From contig NZ_SODF01000002.1 of the NCBI RefSeq assembly GCF_004365875.1, forward strand, positions 62,001 through 126,000: DNA of 64,000 nucleotides, written 5' to 3'. The stretch comes from Kribbella kalugense. Its GTDB lineage: Bacteria; Actinomycetota; Actinomycetes; Propionibacteriales; Kribbellaceae. Positions within the stretch are counted from its first letter, which is position 1; each line of letters starts with the position of its first letter. The position numbers and the translations under genes are program-made. The notes below the pieces were generated by a model that saw nothing but the letters and a program-made list of their open reading frames with translations, was not told the DNA's origin and did no database searches. Below, in pieces: positions 8,499 to 16,307 of the stretch.

Positions 8499-9604
8499 CC
8501 GACCCGCACCACCAAAGCCGTATTCGCTCCCCCGAACGCCGAGTTCAACGACATCCCGTACGGCGACGTCGCGGGCCGCGGCGCATCCACGATCACATCC
8601 ACCGAACACGCCGGATCCGCCCCGAGATAACCGGCGTTCACCGGCAACTTCCCCTCCCGCAACGCCTGCACCAGCACGACAAACTCCACCAATCCGGAAG
8701 CCTCCAACGCATGCCCATGCACCCCCTTCGTCGAAGACACCCCCGGCCCACTCCCCATTTGCCTGGCAGACCCACCAAGTTGGGGGTTTGTGACCCGCAA
8801 CCCGGGTGTGGAACCCCCCGTTTGCTGGGTGGGCCAGGCAAATCGGTGGGTCTGCCAGGGAAATGCGGTCGTCAGGGCGGCGGACTCGGCGGCGTCGGCG
8901 AACGTGGTGCCGGTGGCGTTCGCGTTGACGTAGGCGATGGCGTCGGGTGGGAGAGCCGCTTTCCGGAGCGCCGACTGGATCGCTTCGGCCAGGCCTCGGC
9001 CGTCGGGAGCGGGTTGGACGGGGTGGTAGCCGTCGCCGGAGCGGGACCAAGCGACCAACTCGGCCAACCCTTCGCCGGGTTGCAGGACGACCGCAGCTAC
9101 CCCGTCGCCTAGCAGGGTGCCGGTTCGATGCAAAGAGAACGGGCGTACGGCGCCGTCCGTCGACAGCGCTCGGCCGGCGTCGAAGAGGGCGTACTGGTAG
9201 GGCTCGACCAAATACGCGGCGGCTACGACGACCCGGTCGAGGCGACCGAGCCGGATGAGAGTCGCGGCGTCCGCCAGCGCCGTACTCGCGGAGACGCAGG
9301 CGGACGTGTAGGTCCGGAGTTGGCCGAAGTCCTGCTCCGGCCGCGTGTGCAGGGCAAGCAGGAGCGGTGTGGCACCACGGTCGACGCCGGCCTGGGCGCA
9401 CGCCGAAGCGATCGCGTGGTCCAGCTCCTCCTCCAGCGTGCCGGCATCGGCAGCGGTCGCGGCATGGTGGGTACGGCGGTTGCCGGTGTCGAAGCGGGTG
9501 ACCTCGGCGAAGGCCGGCGTACCGGACAACTGCGCCGACGGACCACGACCGAGAGCGGTCATGATCGACATGCCGGTGACCGCGACCGGGCGAGCGTCAG
9601 ACAT
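8495..9604 (-). CDS. Ketosynthase-like protein, first active-site His replaced, with in-frame insertion
   Basis: A 369-aa thiolase-fold ketosynthase homologue. Cys103 is present in YTSACVSAS and His298 in GVHGHALEASG, but the other catalytic position reads NANATGT (Asn229) instead of NAHGTGT. The N-terminal part is shorter than in FabF. Residues of about 247-283 are encoded by an inverted-repeat element (8757-8864) inserted without breaking the frame, just before the SSTKG loop. The protein may be a chain-length-factor-like partner or a specialised decarboxylase; the insertion could also impair it. It overlaps the ACP gene upstream by 8 bases. Confidence 0.78.
   Translation of the reverse strand: MSDARPVAVTGMSIMTALGRGPSAQLSGTPAFAEVTRFDTGNRRTHHAATAADAGTLEEELDHAIASACAQAGVDRGATPLLLALHTRPEQDFGQLRTYTSACVSASTALADAATLIRLGRLDRVVVAAAYLVEPYQYALFDAGRALSTDGAVRPFSLHRTGTLLGDGVAAVVLQPGEGLAELVAWSRSGDGYHPVQPAPDGRGLAEAIQSALRKAALPPDAIAYVNANATGTTFADAAESAALTTAFPWQTHRFAWPTQQTGGSTPGLRVTNPQLGGSARQMGSGPGVSSTKGVHGHALEASGLVEFVVLVQALREGKLPVNAGYLGADPACSVDVIVDAPRPATSPYGMSLNSAFGGANTALVVRVG
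8757..8864. repeat. 108-bp inverted-repeat element inserted in-frame in a ketosynthase gene
   Basis: The 20-bp ends at 8757-8776 and 8845-8864 are reverse complements with one mismatch. Part of the right arm (GCCAGGCAAAT) recurs internally at 8833-8843. The interior is G/C-rich with CCCCC and GGGGG tracts that could extend the fold. The length is exactly 36 codons, and the residues it encodes have no counterpart in ketosynthases, so it looks like a small palindromic mobile element that kept the frame. Confidence 0.7.
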
Positions 9605-9809
9605 GGCTGGTCAGCACCTCGCTGAGTACCGCGGCCGCGTCGTCGATCGTGGTCATCCGCGCGAGCTGGTCGTCGTCGAGCTCGACGCCGTACCGCTGCT
9701 CGACCTGATGGACCAGCCAGGCCAGCTCCATCGAGTCGAGCCGCTCGGCGCCGGCCGGCCGTTCGCCGAGACCGGCCAGCCAACCGACGATCTCGTCCCG
9801 CGAGATCAT
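9597..9809 (-). CDS. Acyl carrier protein (second of pair)
   Basis: The 70-aa protein starts at MISRDEIVGW; a 596-codon open frame continuing upstream is antisense to tnpB and is not real. The 4'-phosphopantetheine serine lies in ERLDSMELAW (Ser about residue 28), followed by an acidic helix III region (GVELDDDQ). The start codon overlaps the first ACP gene stop (TGATG), and its 3' end overlaps the ketosynthase start by 8 bases. It probably carries the growing chain or a starter unit; the nearby phosphopantetheinyl transferase is the obvious activating enzyme. Confidence 0.82.
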   Translation of the reverse strand: MISRDEIVGWLAGLGERPAGAERLDSMELAWLVHQVEQRYGVELDDDQLARMTTIDDAAAVLSEVLTSHV

Positions 9810-10063
9810 CACACCTGCTGGGCGACCCGGCCGGCCACCTCGGCGGTGAACTCGCCGACCGTCATCAACGCCAACTGCTCGGACTCGTCGTCGGAGAACC
9901 TGACCCCGAACCGGTCCTCGACCCGGACCGACAGGTCTGCCAGCGCCAGCGATTCCAGATCGACCCCGGCCGGGCCGAGCGTGGTGTCGTCGTCGATCCC
10001 TTCGGTGTCGTAGTTCATGTCCTGCAGCTGCGCGATGACGAACTCGCGTACCTCTTCCTTCAT
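9809..10063 (-). CDS. Acyl carrier protein (first gene of operon)
   Basis: An 84-aa carrier protein with the phosphopantetheine Ser in GVDLESLALADL (Ser about residue 40) and the usual acidic composition. It is the first gene of the minus-strand operon. Its ATG directly abuts the left end of the TnpB element, and the bases upstream of the start (reading GCGGCCAAGTCA before ATG) contain no Shine-Dalgarno sequence. The native promoter and ribosome site therefore seem to have been displaced by the element, or the mRNA starts within it. Confidence 0.85.
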   Translation of the reverse strand: MKEEVREFVIAQLQDMNYDTEGIDDDTTLGPAGVDLESLALADLSVRVEDRFGVRFSDDESEQLALMTVGEFTAEVAGRVAQQV

Positions 10064-10157
10064 TGACTTGGCCGCGGGGCATCCCCGCCGTTGGAGCGGA
10101 GAGCACCCGCGACTCCCTCCCTTCGGTGATCAGGGACTGTCGGTCCCGACTGGTTGG

Positions 10158-11363
10158 ATGTGTGGCATGTGCCGGTTCCGGATCTACCCGAGTCCCGCGC
10201 AGGAAGCTGCGTTGCTGGAGCAGTGCAGACACGCTCGGCACATATGGAATCTGGCGCTTGAGCAGTGGTCGATGTGGACTCGCGACCAAGGACCGACGCC
10301 CGGGTACGTCGAGCAGGCACGTCAACTGACCGAAGCGCGAGCGGTGTTCGGATGGTTGCGAGCGGGCTCGCAGATGGTGCAGCAACAAGCGCTGCGAGAC
10401 TTCGAGCAAGCGGTCAAGAATTTCTACGCGGGATCCCACCGGCGACCGACCTGGCGTAAAGCCGGGGTGCATGAGGGCTTCCGCATTGCCGGCTCCCAAG
10501 CGTCCCGCATACGAAAGCTCAGCCGGAAGTGGGCCGCCGCTCTGGTACCCAAAGTCGGCTGGGTTCGATTCCGCCTCTCTCGCGCCGTACCTGACGCGAA
10601 GTCCTACCGCATGACCCGCGACCGGCAGGGTCGCTGGCACATCGCATTCGCCGCCATCCCGGAGCCGATCCCCGCACCTGGTACGGGTGAGATCGTCGGC
10701 ATAGACCGCGGTGTCACCGTCTCGGCCGCCCTGTCCACCGGCGAACTCCTGACCTGTCCCAAACTCTCCGAACGCGAACGGCAACGGCTCAAGCAGCTGC
10801 AACGTCGCCTCGCCCGGTGCCGTCGCGGCTCGAATCGACGCCAGCGGGTGAAGGCCGCGATGGCCAAACTGCATGCCCGCGCCGCCAACCGCCGCAAGGA
10901 CTGGGTCGAGAAGACCAGCACTGACCTCGCGCGACGGTTTGACGCCATCCGCGTCGAAGACCTCGACATCGTCTCGATGACCTCGCGCCCCAAGGCCAAA
11001 CCCGACCCGACACGACCAGGTGCCTACCTTCCGAACCGGCGCGGCGCCAAGTCCGGTCTGAACCGGGGCATCCTGACCAACGGCTGGGGCGATCTTGTAC
11101 ACCGACTCGAGCAAAAGGCCCGGGGTAGAGTCGAGAAGGTGAACCCTGCGTACACGTCGCAGACGTGCAGCGTCTGTGGGCATTGCGCACCGGGAAACCG
11201 CGAGAGTCAAGCGGTCTTCTGGTGCGTTGCCTGCGGACATCGGGCGCACGCGGACGTGAACGCAGCAGTCAACATCGCGGCCGGACGGGCCGTCAGCGCA
11301 CGCCGAGAGACGCCCGCATGGGTCTCGCCGAAACGTGAACCTCAACACGCTACCTCCGCGTAG
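10158..11363 (+). CDS. tnpB: TnpB RNA-guided nuclease
   Basis: A 401-aa protein with an N-terminal FRIYPSPAQ helix-turn-helix region. RuvC-like residues are Asp in GIDRGVTVSA, Glu in RVEDLDI and Asp in HADVNAAVNI. A four-Cys zinc knuckle (CSVCGH ... CVACGH) lies between the last two. All catalytic positions are intact, so cleavage activity is plausible and a degenerate TldR-type repressor is unlikely. A second ATG at 10167 would give MCRFRIYPSP and is equally possible as start. In current understanding TnpB uses an RNA from the element 3' end to cut the empty donor site and keep the element. Confidence 0.88.
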   Translation: MCGMCRFRIYPSPAQEAALLEQCRHARHIWNLALEQWSMWTRDQGPTPGYVEQARQLTEARAVFGWLRAGSQMVQQQALRDFEQAVKNFYAGSHRRPTWRKAGVHEGFRIAGSQASRIRKLSRKWAAALVPKVGWVRFRLSRAVPDAKSYRMTRDRQGRWHIAFAAIPEPIPAPGTGEIVGIDRGVTVSAALSTGELLTCPKLSERERQRLKQLQRRLARCRRGSNRRQRVKAAMAKLHARAANRRKDWVEKTSTDLARRFDAIRVEDLDIVSMTSRPKAKPDPTRPGAYLPNRRGAKSGLNRGILTNGWGDLVHRLEQKARGRVEKVNPAYTSQTCSVCGHCAPGNRESQAVFWCVACGHRAHADVNAAVNIAAGRAVSARRETPAWVSPKREPQHATSA

Positions 11364-11403
11364 AAGTTGGAATCCCGGGCTCTTCACGAGCGGGAGGATG
11401 TCA
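11364..11403 (+). ncRNA. 3' end of putative omega RNA (reRNA)
   Basis: Directly after tnpB, TCCCG-GCTC pairs with GAGC-GGGA around loop TTCAC (11372-11394) and is followed by GGATGTCAA. This matches the 3' scaffold of TnpB guide RNAs, whose 5' part would overlap the tnpB 3' coding region. The guide would be the flanking DNA from 11404, that is, the first codons of the phosphopantetheinyl transferase. The GGGAGG of the stem also lies 6 bases before that ATG. Confidence 0.55.
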
Positions 11404-12021
11404 ATGAGTTACCTTCTTTCGGTGGTGGTGGGAGATCCGGTTCATGTCTGGGTGGCGCCGGCCGGCGCCGAGCCGCGGGCCGCGGCCCACAACCTGTTGC
11501 TCGACCTGGCGAGCACGCTCATCAGCAGTCCTTCGCTGCACCACGACTCCGACGGCCGTCCGCACGTCCCCGGGCTCGCTGTGAGCCTCAGCCACACTCA
11601 CGACCTCGTGGTGGTCGCAGCCGCGGCGGACGGTCCTATCGGCGTGGACGTCGAGGAGCTGCACCCGCGTGAGGTGCGCGAGCTGGCCAACCGCTGGTTC
11701 GCGCCGGAGGAACTCGACTGGATGTCCACTCAATCGAGTCAGCTCAAGGCATTCCTGCTGTTGTGGACGGCCAAGGAAGCGGTCGGCAAGGCACTCGGTC
11801 GCGGTCTCCGGCAGTCGGGGCTGCGTCGCCCGATGCCGCTCGGCGGCGGCGCGGTCGAGTCCGAACCCTCGCTCCTGGTGACCTACGTGCCGTGGAAGTA
11901 CGCCGTACTCGCCGTCGCGGCGCCGATCGGGCTCACCGAGATCGTCGTACGTCACGAGACGGCCTTGCGGAGCGTGGAGAGATCGCGGACGAGTTTGCCG
12001 GTTGTTGTCCGAGGCAACTGA
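11404..12021 (+). CDS. 4'-phosphopantetheinyl transferase, Sfp type
   Basis: A 205-aa protein with GVDVEEL (Mg2+-binding GIDIE-like motif) and WTAKEAVGKALG (WxxKEA motif). It would convert the apo-ACPs of this locus to the holo form using CoA. The ATG at 11404 was chosen because GGGAGG at 11392-11397 is well placed; ATG 11398 is an alternative but too close to it. The gene starts exactly where the TnpB element ends, so the element appears to supply its ribosome-binding site. Its 3' end overlaps the convergent ligase gene by 70 bases. Slightly short for the family, but motifs are complete. Confidence 0.85.
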   Translation: MSYLLSVVVGDPVHVWVAPAGAEPRAAAHNLLLDLASTLISSPSLHHDSDGRPHVPGLAVSLSHTHDLVVVAAAADGPIGVDVEELHPREVRELANRWFAPEELDWMSTQSSQLKAFLLLWTAKEAVGKALGRGLRQSGLRRPMPLGGGAVESEPSLLVTYVPWKYAVLAVAAPIGLTEIVVRHETALRSVERSRTSLPVVVRGN

Positions 12022-13352
12022 TTGAGCAGATGCAGGGTCCGGGGCCGTTTGTACGACGCCAACTGCTGGGCGAGCTCGGCTTCGAGGTCGGCTACCGGAC
12101 GCGGCTCGTTCAGCTGGACGTACGCAGTGATCGCGCCGTCGAAGGCAACCACCGCCGCCTCGACACCACGCAACGACGCGAGTGTGGCCTCGACCTCTGT
12201 CAGGTCGACCTTCAGCCCGCCGACCGAGACCTGCGAATCCAGCCGGCCCTTGATGCTGACCAGTCCGGTCCCGGGATCGACCACGCCGGCGTCGCGAGTG
12301 TGCAGCCAGCCGTCGGCCCATCGGGTCGGGTCGGACAGGCCTAGGTACGGCGACTCCGGGCGGCGGATCTGGAGTTCGCCGTCGACCGCGCGGACCTCGA
12401 TCCCGGGCGCGGGCCGGATCGCCGGACGATGCTCGCCGTACAGGTCGGTGCCGATCACCCCGACCTCGGTCATCCCGTACATGTTCCCGAGCGGTACGCC
12501 GTACTTCTCCTCGAACGCCCGCCAGACCGCCGCCGGCACCAGCTCGCCGCCGGTCGTCATCCGCTTGAACTGCGGCAACCACGGCGGATCCTGCACCGAG
12601 GCGAGCAGCCCGATGTGGAACGGCACCCCGAGCACGGTCGCCGGCGTCGTCGCGGACCCGATCGCCTGCAGAATCGCGTCCCCGGTCAACCGCGCCGGCG
12701 GAACGAGCTCGACCCCGGCGTGCAATCCGTACAGCAGACCGCCGACCAGACCGAGCACATGCACCATCGACGGCAGCAGGATCAGCCGCTCACCACGCTG
12801 CGGGACACCGTCGATCTGTGTGTACCGCAGTACCTCCGCGACCAGGTCGTCCGCGGTCCGGCCGATCACTTTCGACGGGCCGGTCGAGCCAGAACTCAGT
12901 TGTACGACGGCATGCGACGTACCGGCCGGATGGCCCGAGTAGCTCGCCAGGTCCGTGTCCACCTCGACGAACGTCCGTAGCCCGGCCGGCACCGGTTGCG
13001 CCGGCGACACCACGACCTGCGGCACCAGCCGCTCGATCGCCCGCCGGACCTCGTAGTCGGTCAGCCGGTGGTCGAGCAGGATCGCCTGCCCGCCGCCGCG
13101 CCAGATCGCCAGCAGATGCGTCACGAACGCCATCGACGGCGGCAACCGCAACGCCACCGCACCACCCGGACGGAAACCGGACTGGGCCAATTCTTTTTGC
13201 CGATCCCGGACCAGCTGCCGCAATTTCCCGAGATCAACCGGATCGGGGACCCGAAAGCAGATATTGTCGTCCGGGCCGGCCAGGACGACCTCGTCGACCC
13301 ACTCTGCCCCTTGCGTGGTTCCGGGCACCACGACAGCACCGTCCATGGTCAT
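11952..13352 (-). CDS. Second AMP-dependent acyl ligase
   Basis: A 466-aa adenylate-forming enzyme. Start at MTMDGAVVV (13352) is preceded by GGAG at a spacing of 5; the longer open frame upstream is not supported. Motifs are LSSGSTGPSK, MYGMTEVGVIG, the hinge region KGRLDSQVSVGGLKVD and RTTTGKLVRD with the catalytic Lys. GLKVDLTEVEA indicates a domain-alternating acyl-CoA synthetase or aryl acid-carrier ligase. Lying next to the PPTase and ACPs, it may load a second substrate, but it is convergent with the PPTase and need not be co-regulated. Confidence 0.82.
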   Translation of the reverse strand: MTMDGAVVVPGTTQGAEWVDEVVLAGPDDNICFRVPDPVDLGKLRQLVRDRQKELAQSGFRPGGAVALRLPPSMAFVTHLLAIWRGGGQAILLDHRLTDYEVRRAIERLVPQVVVSPAQPVPAGLRTFVEVDTDLASYSGHPAGTSHAVVQLSSGSTGPSKVIGRTADDLVAEVLRYTQIDGVPQRGERLILLPSMVHVLGLVGGLLYGLHAGVELVPPARLTGDAILQAIGSATTPATVLGVPFHIGLLASVQDPPWLPQFKRMTTGGELVPAAVWRAFEEKYGVPLGNMYGMTEVGVIGTDLYGEHRPAIRPAPGIEVRAVDGELQIRRPESPYLGLSDPTRWADGWLHTRDAGVVDPGTGLVSIKGRLDSQVSVGGLKVDLTEVEATLASLRGVEAAVVAFDGAITAYVQLNEPRPVADLEAELAQQLASYKRPRTLHLLNQLPRTTTGKLVRDLSTLRKAVS

Positions 13353-13768
13353 CCGAGCTCCAGAGTTCGTTATACACAAGGGATTCGAAGACCAGTGCCC
13401 CCACCAAGGCCTGGTGATGACGCGACGATACGACACGATCACGCGACTGCGCCATGAACCAGAAGTAATGGGTCCATTACCACTGGCAACCCCTCGATTG
13501 TGCCTTTCATTTGAACAATTGAGAAACCTTCTGAAATGACTCGGCCGGTTAGAATTTGGCCTAGTCGCAGCAATCCGCAACGGGTTCCCCCGGGTCGATC
13601 GATCCACCACCCGGCGGCCCGCCCGAACCGCATCGGGTGTGCTGCCGCACGTCACCGACTCTTGACCCACCGTGCGCGCGTGGGTAACTTTCGCGTCGCG
13701 GGGGAGTATCTGTAATTGAATTACCTTGGCGTTCGCCCCTGCCCGCCCGGACTGAGTTGGTGACACCC
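13353..13768. promoter_or_regulatory. Divergent intergenic region with two GTAAT/ATTAC palindromes
   Basis: This 416-bp gap separates the acyl ligase (minus) from nagZ (plus) and is AT-rich between about 13460 and 13560. It holds a perfect palindrome GTAATGGGTCCATTAC at 13465-13480 and a second, GTAATTGAATTAC, at 13712-13724, 45 bases before the nagZ ATG. A possible nagZ promoter is TAACTT (13685-13690) with TATCTG (13707-13712), 16 bases apart, so the second palindrome would cover the start site. The operators are inferred from symmetry only. Confidence 0.45.
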
Positions 13769-16297
13769 ATGGAACTGACCCGCCGCCAGACCCTCGGACT
13801 CGCGGCGGCAACCGTCGCCGGGACGACGGTTGCCGCGACCACGAGCGCCGATGCCCACCCGGACCGTTGGGTCCGCGACACCCTGAGCCGGATGACGCTC
13901 GAGCAGAAGGTCGGCCAGCTCTTCGTCTGCTACGCCTACGGTCCGACGGCCGCCACCGCCGACGCCCGCAACACCAGCCTGTACGGCGTTGCCACGCCGG
14001 CCGAGGTGGTCGGCAAGTTCAACCTCGGCGGCGTCATCTACTTCACCTGGACCGACTCGACGAAAGACCCGCAGCAGATCGCCGGCCTGTCGAACGGCCT
14101 GCAGGCCGCGTCGATCGCCAACACCGGCGTCCCGCTGCAGATCGGCACCGACCAGGAGTACGGCTCGGTGGTGCGGGTCGGACCGCCCGCGACCCAGTTC
14201 CCCGGCGGTATGGCGCTCGGCGCGACCCGCTCCGCGACGTACGCACGCTCGGCCGGCGCGATCGCCGGCCGCGAGCTGAGGGCCCTCGGGATCACCACCG
14301 ACTTCGCCCCGGACGCCGACGTCAACGTGAACCCGCTGAACCCGGTGATCGGCGTCCGCTCGATCTCCTCCGATCCAGCTCTGGTCGCCCAACTGGTCGC
14401 CGAACAGGTCAAGGGCTACCAGCGCGACGGGCGGATCGTCTCGACCGCCAAGCACTTCCCGGGCCACGGCGACACCGCCACCGACAGCCACACCGGCATC
14501 CCGGTGATCGACCACACCCTCGAGGAGTGGACCCGGATCGACCTGCCGCCGTTCCAGGCCGTGATCCGGGCCGGCATCCAGTCGATCATGACCGCGCACA
14601 TCGTCGTACCGGCGCTGGACCCGTCCGGTGATCCGGCGACGTTGAGCCGGCCGATCCTGTCCGGGATCCTGCGCGGGCAGCTCGGGTTCGACGGGGTCGT
14701 GATCACCGACTCGCTCGGGATGCAGGGTGTCCGGGACAAGTACGGCGACGCCGAGATCCCGCTCCGGGCGATCGAGGCCGGCGTCGATCAGCTGCTGATG
14801 CCGGTCGATCCCGGTCTGGCGTACAACTCGGTCCTCGACGCCGTCCGTGCCGGCCGGATCAGCGAGGCCCGGATCGACGAGAGCGTCAAGCGCATCCTCA
14901 CCCTCAAGCGATCGACCGGCCTCGTCGACGACCCGTACGTCGACCCGGGCCGCATCGCGAAGCTCGTCGGTACGCGGGCCAACTACGCCGAGGCCCAGCG
15001 GATCGCCGACCGCAGTACGACGCTGCTCCGCAACGACGCCGACCTACTGCCGCTCTCCCCCGCACCACGGACGATCCTGGTGACCGGGTACAGCCCCGCC
15101 GCCTTGGCGACTGCTCTTCAAGCCCGCAGCGCGACCACGATCGTTAAGGACACCGGCACCACGCCGACCGACGCCAAGATCGCGGATGCGGTGGCCACGG
15201 TCGCGGATCTCACGGTGGTGCTGACCAACAAGGCCTGGGATACCGAGGTCACCGACAAACAGGCCAAGCAGCAGAAGCTCGTCAACGCCCTGCTGGCGAC
15301 GGGCCGGCCGGTGATCGTGGTGCCGGTCCGCGACCCGTACGACGTCGCGTACTTCGACCCGGCGCCGACGACCCTGGTCACCTACGGCAGCACCGCACCG
15401 TCGATGGAGGCGCTCGCCAAGGTCCTGTACGGCGAGATCGCGCCGACCGGCAAGCTCCCGGTGGAGATTCCGGACCTGCACCCGTTCGGCCATGGACTCA
15501 CCTTCGACCCGAAGCAGACCCGGCTGACCGTTGCGTCGTACAACATTCATGCCGGCGCCGGCGAGGACAACGTGTTCGACCTGGAGCGCACTGCCCAGGC
15601 TCTGAAGGCCCTCGACGCGGACGTCATCGGTCTGCAGGAGGTCGACGTCCACTGGGACGTGCGCAGCCAATGGCTGGACACCATCGCCGAGCTGGCGACC
15701 AAGCTAGGGATGCACTCGGCATTCGCGCCGATCTACGACCTCGACCCGCCCGCGGCCGGTCAGCCAAGACGCCAGTACGGCGTGGGACTGCTCTCCCGCT
15801 TCCCGCTGGTCCGGACCGAGAACCACTCGATCACCCGGCTCTCCACCCAGGACCCGAACCCGGTGCCCGCACCCGCGCCCGGCTTCCTCGAGGCCGAGCT
15901 CGACGTCCGCGGCCGACGGCTGCATGTCTACTGCACGCATCTGGACTACCGCGGCGATCCGACGGTGCGGACGCTGCAAGTGGCTGACACGGTCAAGATC
16001 CTGGCCCAGGACCGGAAGAAGGACCTGCAGATCCTCGTCGGTGACTTCAACGCAGAGGCCGACGCGCCTGAGCTGGCCGGGTTGTGGACGCGCCTGACCG
16101 ACTCGTGGACCGCGGCCGGTTCGACGACCGGTGGGCCGTACGCCTACCCGGCGGTCGCCGCCAATAAGCGGATCGACTTCGTCACCGTCGGTACTAACCT
16201 GAATGTGCTCCGTGCCGAAGTGCCCGCCGAAGTCCCGGTGGAGCAGGCCGCCAGCGACCACCGCCCGATGATCGCCGACCTCTCGTTCCGTCCCTGA
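13769..16297 (+). CDS. nagZ: Secreted GH3 beta-N-acetylglucosaminidase (NagZ-like) fused to an EEP-family domain
   Basis: An 842-aa protein. Residues 1-29 look like a twin-arginine signal (TRRQTLGLAAATVAG ... ADA). The GH3 domain carries AKHFPGHGDT (228-236), the NagZ signature with its Asp-His dyad, and nucleophile Asp314 in VITDSLGMQ; a GH3 C-terminal domain follows to about 580. From about 586 (TVASYNIHAG) to the end it is an endonuclease/exonuclease/phosphatase domain with LQEVD, HLDYRGD, VGDFNAE and SDHRPM. GH3 removes GlcNAc from muropeptides; the role of the second domain is unknown. ATG 13769 was preferred to TTG/GTG codons just upstream. Confidence 0.85.
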   Translation: MELTRRQTLGLAAATVAGTTVAATTSADAHPDRWVRDTLSRMTLEQKVGQLFVCYAYGPTAATADARNTSLYGVATPAEVVGKFNLGGVIYFTWTDSTKDPQQIAGLSNGLQAASIANTGVPLQIGTDQEYGSVVRVGPPATQFPGGMALGATRSATYARSAGAIAGRELRALGITTDFAPDADVNVNPLNPVIGVRSISSDPALVAQLVAEQVKGYQRDGRIVSTAKHFPGHGDTATDSHTGIPVIDHTLEEWTRIDLPPFQAVIRAGIQSIMTAHIVVPALDPSGDPATLSRPILSGILRGQLGFDGVVITDSLGMQGVRDKYGDAEIPLRAIEAGVDQLLMPVDPGLAYNSVLDAVRAGRISEARIDESVKRILTLKRSTGLVDDPYVDPGRIAKLVGTRANYAEAQRIADRSTTLLRNDADLLPLSPAPRTILVTGYSPAALATALQARSATTIVKDTGTTPTDAKIADAVATVADLTVVLTNKAWDTEVTDKQAKQQKLVNALLATGRPVIVVPVRDPYDVAYFDPAPTTLVTYGSTAPSMEALAKVLYGEIAPTGKLPVEIPDLHPFGHGLTFDPKQTRLTVASYNIHAGAGEDNVFDLERTAQALKALDADVIGLQEVDVHWDVRSQWLDTIAELATKLGMHSAFAPIYDLDPPAAGQPRRQYGVGLLSRFPLVRTENHSITRLSTQDPNPVPAPAPGFLEAELDVRGRRLHVYCTHLDYRGDPTVRTLQVADTVKILAQDRKKDLQILVGDFNAEADAPELAGLWTRLTDSWTAAGSTTGGPYAYPAVAANKRIDFVTVGTNLNVLRAEVPAEVPVEQAASDHRPMIADLSFRP

Positions 16298-16307
16298 GGA
16301 GATGTCC

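Larger units (their letters stand above)
10068..11403 (+). mobile_element. Lone-TnpB IS605/IS1341-type element between ACP and PPTase genes
   Basis: The left end follows TTGAC at 10063-10067, a plausible target-adjacent motif, and begins with a hairpin (GCGGGG, loop CAT, CCCCGC at 10074-10088). The right end is a hairpin followed by GGAGGATGTCAA, ending near 11403, which is typical of the RE/omega-RNA 3' end of this family. There is no tnpA. No direct repeat is expected for this family. Boundaries are inferred from these end structures. Confidence 0.7.

Noticed and set aside
8499..9401. Minus-strand frame extending the small ketosynthase-like protein
   Set aside because: It is a shadow of the ketosynthase gene in another frame with Arg/Pro-rich nonsense sequence; family similarity starts only at 8498.
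10158..11363. TnpB as a domesticated transcription repressor (TldR)
   Set aside because: All three RuvC acidic residues and the zinc knuckle are intact, so a catalytically dead repressor is unlikely, despite its promoter location.
9810..11387. Long minus-strand open frame upstream of the second ACP
   Set aside because: It runs antisense through tnpB and the first ACP gene; only the C-terminal 70 residues match a known family, so the ACP was called from its own ATG.
13353..13811. N-terminal extension of the second acyl ligase
   Set aside because: The extra residues have no family similarity and cross the nagZ start; the ATG at 13352 has a good ribosome site.
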